From Lutibacillus sp052034115 (GTDB lineage Bacteria > Actinomycetota > Actinomycetes > Actinomycetales > Dermatophilaceae), in the NCBI GenBank assembly GCA_052034115.1, contig JBPOIZ010000015.1:1-64000 (forward strand): a DNA stretch of 64,000 nucleotides, in the 5' to 3' direction. The notes under the pieces are model-generated. The model was given only the letters and a program-made list of their open reading frames with translations. It had not been told where the DNA came from and searched no databases. Shown one piece after another: positions 63,481 through 64,000 of the stretch; position 1 is the stretch's first letter, and each line of letters starts with the position of its first letter. Made by a program: the position numbers and the translations under genes.

Positions 63481-63730
63481 CCACCACCAAGGCAGCGGCC
63501 AGGACGAGCAGCGTCGCGACATCGAGCAGGCGGGCGCGCACCCGCAGTCCGCCCGCCCGTCGAGGCGGCAGGACCAGGCGCAACATCGCCGCCGCGACCA
63601 GGGCGGCCGCAACGACATACGAGCCGACGAGCAGCCGCCCAGCGAACCCGACGACCAGACCTGCCAAGGCTGCCGCGGCGACGAGCCACCACAACCCGAG
63701 GCGAGTCAGTTCGCGAGTCCGTAACGTCAT
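63449..63730 (-). CDS. DUF3017-family membrane protein
   Basis: 93 aa, small protein with three hydrophobic helices (LGLWWLVAAAALAGLVVGFAG, SYVVAAALVAAAMLRLV and LLDVATLLVLAAALVVAVNLV). DUF3017 proteins are typically encoded directly after folD in Actinobacteria, as here; role unknown. The ATG is one base after the folD stop. The C terminus and stop lie in an inverted repeat. Confidence 0.8.
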   Translation of the reverse strand: MTLRTRELTRLGLWWLVAAAALAGLVVGFAGRLLVGSYVVAAALVAAAMLRLVLPPRRAGGLRVRARLLDVATLLVLAAALVVAVNLVDLRRR

Positions 63731-63731
63731 C

Positions 63732-64000
63732 TCAGACCTGACCGGCGGCGCTCCGCTCGGCCGCTGCCACCACGTTGGACAGCAGCCAGGCACGGGTCAT
63801 CGGACCGACACCGCCCGGGTTCGGGCTGACCCATCCGGCGACCTCGGCGACACCGGGGTCCACGTCTCCGGCGATGACCGAACGCTCCCCCGTGACCACG
63901 CGGCTGACGCCGACGTCGAGCACCGCGGCACCGGGCTTGACCATGTCGGCGGTGATGATCGAGGGCACCCCGGCGGCCGCGACGACGATGTCCGCCTGCC
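63732..64000 (-). CDS. folD: Bifunctional methylenetetrahydrofolate dehydrogenase/cyclohydrolase FolD (5' part outside window)
   Basis: Only the C-terminal 89 residues are in the window. ADIVVAAAGVPSIITADMVKPGAAVLDVGV matches the NADP-binding domain, and VSPNPGGVGPMTRAWLLSNVV the conserved FolD end (usually TPVPGGVGPMT). The enzyme interconverts methylene-, methenyl- and formyl-tetrahydrofolate. The 5' end lies beyond 64000. DUF3017 follows one base after its stop. Confidence 0.93.
   Translation of the reverse strand, partial: QADIVVAAAGVPSIITADMVKPGAAVLDVGVSRVVTGERSVIAGDVDPGVAEVAGWVSPNPGGVGPMTRAWLLSNVVAAAERSAAGQV

Overview
The window comes from the chromosome of a very GC-rich actinobacterium. 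The tmRNA tag (ANAKRTDFALAA), the mycothiol-type and DUF222-HNH families, a single-subunit succinate dehydrogenase cytochrome b and the gene order prfB / ftsE-ftsX-M23 peptidase-smpB-ssrA all fit Actinobacteria. Overall gene content suggests Micrococcales, probably Intrasporangiaceae; the family is inference. Coding density is near total, no stretch over 300 bases lacks a gene, and I see no tRNA, rRNA, CRISPR array or insertion sequence.

Layout. 1-1.56 kb: the 5' part of a restriction-type helicase gene next to the 3' end of ssrA (1824-2192), a classic island integration site. 2.3-9.2 kb (minus strand): MFS transporter, DUF2207 protein, smpB, M23 peptidase, ftsX, ftsE. 9.3-14.3 kb: an accessory block splitting ftsE from prfB (amidohydrolase, FAD oxidoreductase, CPBP protease, SDR-TspO fusion). 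14.3-24.05 kb (minus strand): prfB, a 1002-aa membrane protein with a lipase-like motif, another membrane protein, and a Tad/Flp pilus locus. 24.2-26.5 kb: DUF664/DinB gene and an HNH endonuclease gene with an apparent LexA box. 26.5-37.4 kb: quinone reductase lpdA, a divergent TIGR03086/AraC pair, then nucleoside and sugar-phosphate salvage genes (purine nucleoside phosphorylase, phosphohexomutase, uridine kinase, adenosine deaminase, M20 amidohydrolase, pseudouridine glycosidase and kinase). 37.5-42.7 kb: acyl-CoA mutase, ABC exporter, mannose-1-phosphate guanylyltransferase. 42.8-46.3 kb: sdhCAB. 46.3-49.9 kb: YihY, 2'-5' RNA ligase family, trpS, galK. 49.9-52.0 kb: a sulfide:quinone-reductase-like / TusE-DsrC / DsrE2 sulfur-relay operon with a CstR/CsoR-like palindrome at its 5' end. 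52.2-58.6 kb: VanW, exonuclease III, AfsR/SARP regulator, S10 peptidase. 58.6-64 kb: ferritin, monomeric isocitrate dehydrogenase, aquaporin, malate dehydrogenase, DUF3017, folD (partial).

How the parts work together. ssrA and smpB supply trans-translation. FtsE/FtsX with the adjacent coiled-coil M23 protein form a likely division-site peptidoglycan hydrolysis unit. sdhCAB, icd and mdh are three TCA steps. The salvage genes would convert nucleosides and pseudouridine to bases plus pentose phosphates and interconvert sugar phosphates. The sulfur operon would oxidise sulfide or persulfide and pass sulfur along carrier cysteines.

The most notable points are the LexA-like box over the promoter of the HNH gene, the operator-like palindrome on the sulfur operon, a recurring layout in which a TANNNT box sits 6-7 bases before the start codon (leaderless transcription), an rRNA-leader-like element before tmRNA, the SDR-TspO fusion, the uncharacterised 12-TM lipase-motif protein, and unusually frequent CATAC/GTATG words.
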